From Streptomyces cellulosae (GTDB taxonomy: Bacteria; Actinomycetota; Actinomycetes; Streptomycetales; Streptomycetaceae), in contig NZ_JOEV01000005.1 in assembly GCF_000721105.1 (NCBI RefSeq), forward strand, positions 62,001-126,000: a stretch of DNA of 64,000 nt, in the 5' to 3' direction. Every line of letters begins with the position of its first letter. The stretch's first letter is position 1. Shown in pieces: positions 61,903 through 64,000 of this stretch. A program made the position numbers and the translations under genes. The notes beneath the pieces were generated by a model. That model ran no database searches and was not told the DNA's origin. It was given only the letters and a program-made list of their open reading frames with translations.

Positions 61903-63108
61903 ATGAGTGCTTTCATCTACGCCGCGACGCGGACGCCGTTCGGCCGCTTCAACGGCGCGCTGGCCGGCGTCCGCCCCGACGACCTCGCCGCCGCCGCGAT
62001 CACCTCGACGCTCGCCAGGGTGCCGGGCCTCGACCCCGCCGCGATCGACGACGTGGTGTGGGGCAACGCCAACGGCGCCGGCGAGGAGAACCGCAACGTC
62101 GGCCGCATGGCGGCGCTGCTCGCCGGGCTCCCGGTGAGCGTGCCCGGCACCACGGTCAACCGGCTGTGCGGATCGAGTCTCGACGCGGCGATGACGGCCA
62201 GTCGCACGATCGAGTCCGGCGATGCCGAGGTGGTGCTGACCGGCGGTGTGGAGTCGATGACGCGCGCGCCGTGGGTGCTGCCCAAGTCGGCGAAGCCGTT
62301 CCCGGCCGGCGACGTCACCGCCGTCTCCACCACACTCGGCTGGCGGCTGGTCAACCCGCGCATGCCGAAGGAGTGGACGGTCAGCCTCGGCGAGGCCAAC
62401 GAGCAGCTCCGGGAGCGCTTCGGGATCTCCCGCGAGCGGCAGGACGGGTTCGCCGCTCGCTCCCACCAACTCGCCGATCAGGCATGGGAGTCGGGCTTCT
62501 ATGACGACCTCGTGGTGCCGGTCGAGGGCGTCGGCCTGACCCGCGACGAGAGCATCCGGGCCGGATCCACGCCGGATGTCCTGGCCACACTGAAGCCGGT
62601 CTTCCGCACACCGGAGCAGGGCGGCACCATCACCGCCGGCAACGCCAGCCCGCTCAACGACGGTGCCTCCGCGGTGCTGCTGGGCAGCGAGAGGGCCGCG
62701 ACCACCATCGGAGCCGACCCGATCGCCCGCATCGCCGGGCGCGGCGTGATGGCACTGGAGCCGCAGGCCTTCGGCTACGCCCCGGTCGAGGCCGCGAACC
62801 GTGCGCTGGCCCGGGCCGGGATCCGCTGGGACCAGGTGGGCGCGGTCGAGCTCAACGAGGCGTTCGCCGTGCAGTCGCTCGCCTGCCTCGACGCGTGGAA
62901 GGTGGACCCCGCCGTCGTCAACCAGAAGGGCGGCGCCATCGCGATCGGGCACCCGCTGGGCGCCTCGGGCGGCCGCGTCCTCGCCACGCTGGCCAAGGTG
63001 CTGCGCGAGACGAAGCAGCGCTACGGCGTCGCCGCGATCTGCATCGGGGTCGGTCAGGGCCTGGCCGTCGTACTCGAGAACTGCAACGTGACGGAGTCGG
63101 CCCGATGA
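61903..63108 (+). CDS. pcaF: Thiolase, probable 3-oxoadipyl-CoA thiolase
   Basis: A 401-residue thiolase, the full length for the family. The acyl-accepting cysteine is C89 in NRLCGSSLDA, the catalytic His is H350 in GHPLGASG, and the second cysteine C380 lies in CIGVGQG (commonly CIGGGQG). IYAATRTPFGRFNGAL and GNANGAGEENRNVGRMAALL resemble PcaF-type enzymes, which split 3-oxoadipyl-CoA into succinyl-CoA and acetyl-CoA. It overlaps the CoA-transferase gene by four bases. The LysR neighbour and CoA-transferase partner support the beta-ketoadipate pathway, though other thiolase roles cannot be excluded. Confidence 0.85.
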   Translation: MSAFIYAATRTPFGRFNGALAGVRPDDLAAAAITSTLARVPGLDPAAIDDVVWGNANGAGEENRNVGRMAALLAGLPVSVPGTTVNRLCGSSLDAAMTASRTIESGDAEVVLTGGVESMTRAPWVLPKSAKPFPAGDVTAVSTTLGWRLVNPRMPKEWTVSLGEANEQLRERFGISRERQDGFAARSHQLADQAWESGFYDDLVVPVEGVGLTRDESIRAGSTPDVLATLKPVFRTPEQGGTITAGNASPLNDGASAVLLGSERAATTIGADPIARIAGRGVMALEPQAFGYAPVEAANRALARAGIRWDQVGAVELNEAFAVQSLACLDAWKVDPAVVNQKGGAIAIGHPLGASGGRVLATLAKVLRETKQRYGVAAICIGVGQGLAVVLENCNVTESAR

Positions 63109-63800
63109 GCCGGGCGGAGATCGTCGAGAGCGCGGACGCCGCGGTCGCCGGCATCGAGGACGGCTCCACCGTCCTCGTCGGTGGCTTCGGCCTGGCCGGG
63201 ATGCCGTTCGACCTGATCGAAGCGCTGATCCGGCAGGGGGCGAAGGACCTCACGATCGTGTCCAACAACGCCGGCAACGGCGACGTGGGGCTGGCCGCGC
63301 TGCTGGCCGCAGGCCGGGTGCGCAAGGTGCTCTGCTCCTTCCCGCGCCAGGCCGACTCCTGGGTCTTCGACGGCCTCTACCGCGAGGGGAAGATCGAGCT
63401 CGAAGTGGTGCCGCAGGGCAACCTCGCCGAACGGATGCGCGCGGCCGGTGCGGGCATCGGGGCGTTCTACTGCCCGACCGCGGTCGGCACGCCGCTGGCC
63501 GAGGGCAAGGAGGTGCGTGAGATCGACGGCCGGACATACCTGCTGGAGTATCCCATCAAGGGCGACTACGCGCTGATCGGCGCGCACGTCGCGGATGCGA
63601 TGGGCAACCTCGTCTACCGCAAGACCGCCCGCAACTTCGGACCGGTCATGGCCACGGCCGCGACGACGACCATCGTCCAGGTCGACGAGGTCGTCGAGCC
63701 CGGGAAACTCGACCCCGAGGCGATCGTCACCCCGTCCATCTACGTCGACCGGGTCGTTCCGGTGAAGACCCGTCACTACACAGTGCAAGGGGCACGATGA
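63105..63800 (+). CDS. pcaI: 3-oxoacid CoA-transferase subunit A
   Basis: A 231-residue alpha subunit of a family I CoA transferase. The signature VLVGGFGLAGMPFDLIEALI near the N-terminus is the CoA-transferase 1 pattern, and SNNAGNGDVGLAALL and GTPLAEGKEVREIDGRTYLL are typical of PcaI/ScoA. Its ATG overlaps the thiolase stop, and its stop overlaps the subunit B start, so the three are translationally coupled. With subunit B it moves CoA from succinyl-CoA to 3-oxoadipate. Acetoacetate (ScoA) is an alternative substrate. Confidence 0.88.
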   Translation: MSRAEIVESADAAVAGIEDGSTVLVGGFGLAGMPFDLIEALIRQGAKDLTIVSNNAGNGDVGLAALLAAGRVRKVLCSFPRQADSWVFDGLYREGKIELEVVPQGNLAERMRAAGAGIGAFYCPTAVGTPLAEGKEVREIDGRTYLLEYPIKGDYALIGAHVADAMGNLVYRKTARNFGPVMATAATTTIVQVDEVVEPGKLDPEAIVTPSIYVDRVVPVKTRHYTVQGAR

Positions 63801-64000
63801 CCACCACGTCAAGCGGCCAGGCCCACGCCGGGGCGCCGAGGAGCGCCGACCACCGGCTCTCGATGGACGAACTGGCCGCCGTCATCGCACGGGACATCCC
63901 GGCCGGCGCCTTCGTCAACCTCGGTATCGGGCAGCCCACCAAGATCGCCGACCACCTGCCGGCCGACTCCGGGGTGGTGCTGCACACCGAGAACGGCATG
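63797..64000 (+). CDS. pcaJ: 3-oxoacid CoA-transferase subunit B (partial, cut by window end)
   Basis: The first 68 codons of the beta subunit. After a variable Ser/Ala-rich start of about 20 residues comes LSMDELAAVIARDIPAGAFV, then LGIGQPTKIADHLP, and the frame ends in HTENGM, which contains the glutamate that carries CoA in this family. It overlaps subunit A by four bases (ATGA). The rest lies beyond base 64000. Confidence 0.88.
   Translation, partial: MTTTSSGQAHAGAPRSADHRLSMDELAAVIARDIPAGAFVNLGIGQPTKIADHLPADSGVVLHTENGM

Overview
The window looks like a piece of a Streptomyces chromosome. GC content is very high, third codon positions are almost all G or C, GTG starts are common, several genes appear leaderless, and many products have close family relatives typical of that genus (DUF5302, Rv1733c-like, S37 tripeptidyl aminopeptidase, CUT1 sugar importers without their own ATPase). 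No rRNA, complete tRNA, CRISPR array, transposase or integrase was found. Every functional name below comes from reading motifs and family resemblance; no database search was run.

Layout. Bases 1-10000 hold mixed housekeeping and orphan genes: a Ser/Thr kinase with a duplicated extracytoplasmic domain, a HAD hydrolase, an HxlR regulator divergent from an F420/NADP reductase-like gene, a secreted endonuclease/phosphatase-fold protein, a decayed hydrolase next to a phosphoribosyltransferase, and small proteins. Bases 9572-14890 are an amino-acid module: a DadA-like oxidase and a polar amino-acid ABC importer (ATPase, permease, lipoprotein), divergent from a CdaR/PucR-type regulator. Then come an S37 secreted peptidase and an MFS exporter under a promoter with two palindromes. 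Bases 18920-24090 are a compact TetR - Baeyer-Villiger monooxygenase - SMP-30-like lactonase - SDR operon that fits oxidation of a cyclic alcohol or ketone and opening of the resulting lactone.

From 25384 to 60693 the window is a carbohydrate-utilisation island with three successive CUT1 systems. Locus A (25384-32306) is a ROK regulator, importer, GH4 glycosidase and sugar kinase; a divergent Tat-exported GH95-like enzyme lies beside it. Locus B (36170-48623) has an importer, KDPG/KDPGal-type aldolase, PfkB kinase, lactonase, GH51 arabinofuranosidase and a GH43-like enzyme on one strand. Divergent from these are LacI, SDR and D-galactonate dehydratase. Together these encode a plausible oxidative De Ley-Doudoroff route for D-galactose beside arabinofuranosidases, so the natural feedstock may be arabinogalactan. 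Locus C (48655-60693) contains GH127, an importer, LacI, a very large secreted MGH1-like hydrolase with two discoidin domains, and a GH43 exo-arabinanase-like protein with a ricin-type lectin domain. Two promoters of locus C share the same core operator (GAAAACCTTTT) placed just after the -10 box, which defines a small LacI regulon.

The right edge (60950-64000) is an aromatic-degradation module: a LysR regulator divergent from a thiolase and the two subunits of a 3-oxoadipate-type CoA transferase, the last cut by the window end. The boundary between locus C and this module carries a start codon with a strong ribosome-binding site but no proper gene behind it, which suggests a deletion or insertion scar.
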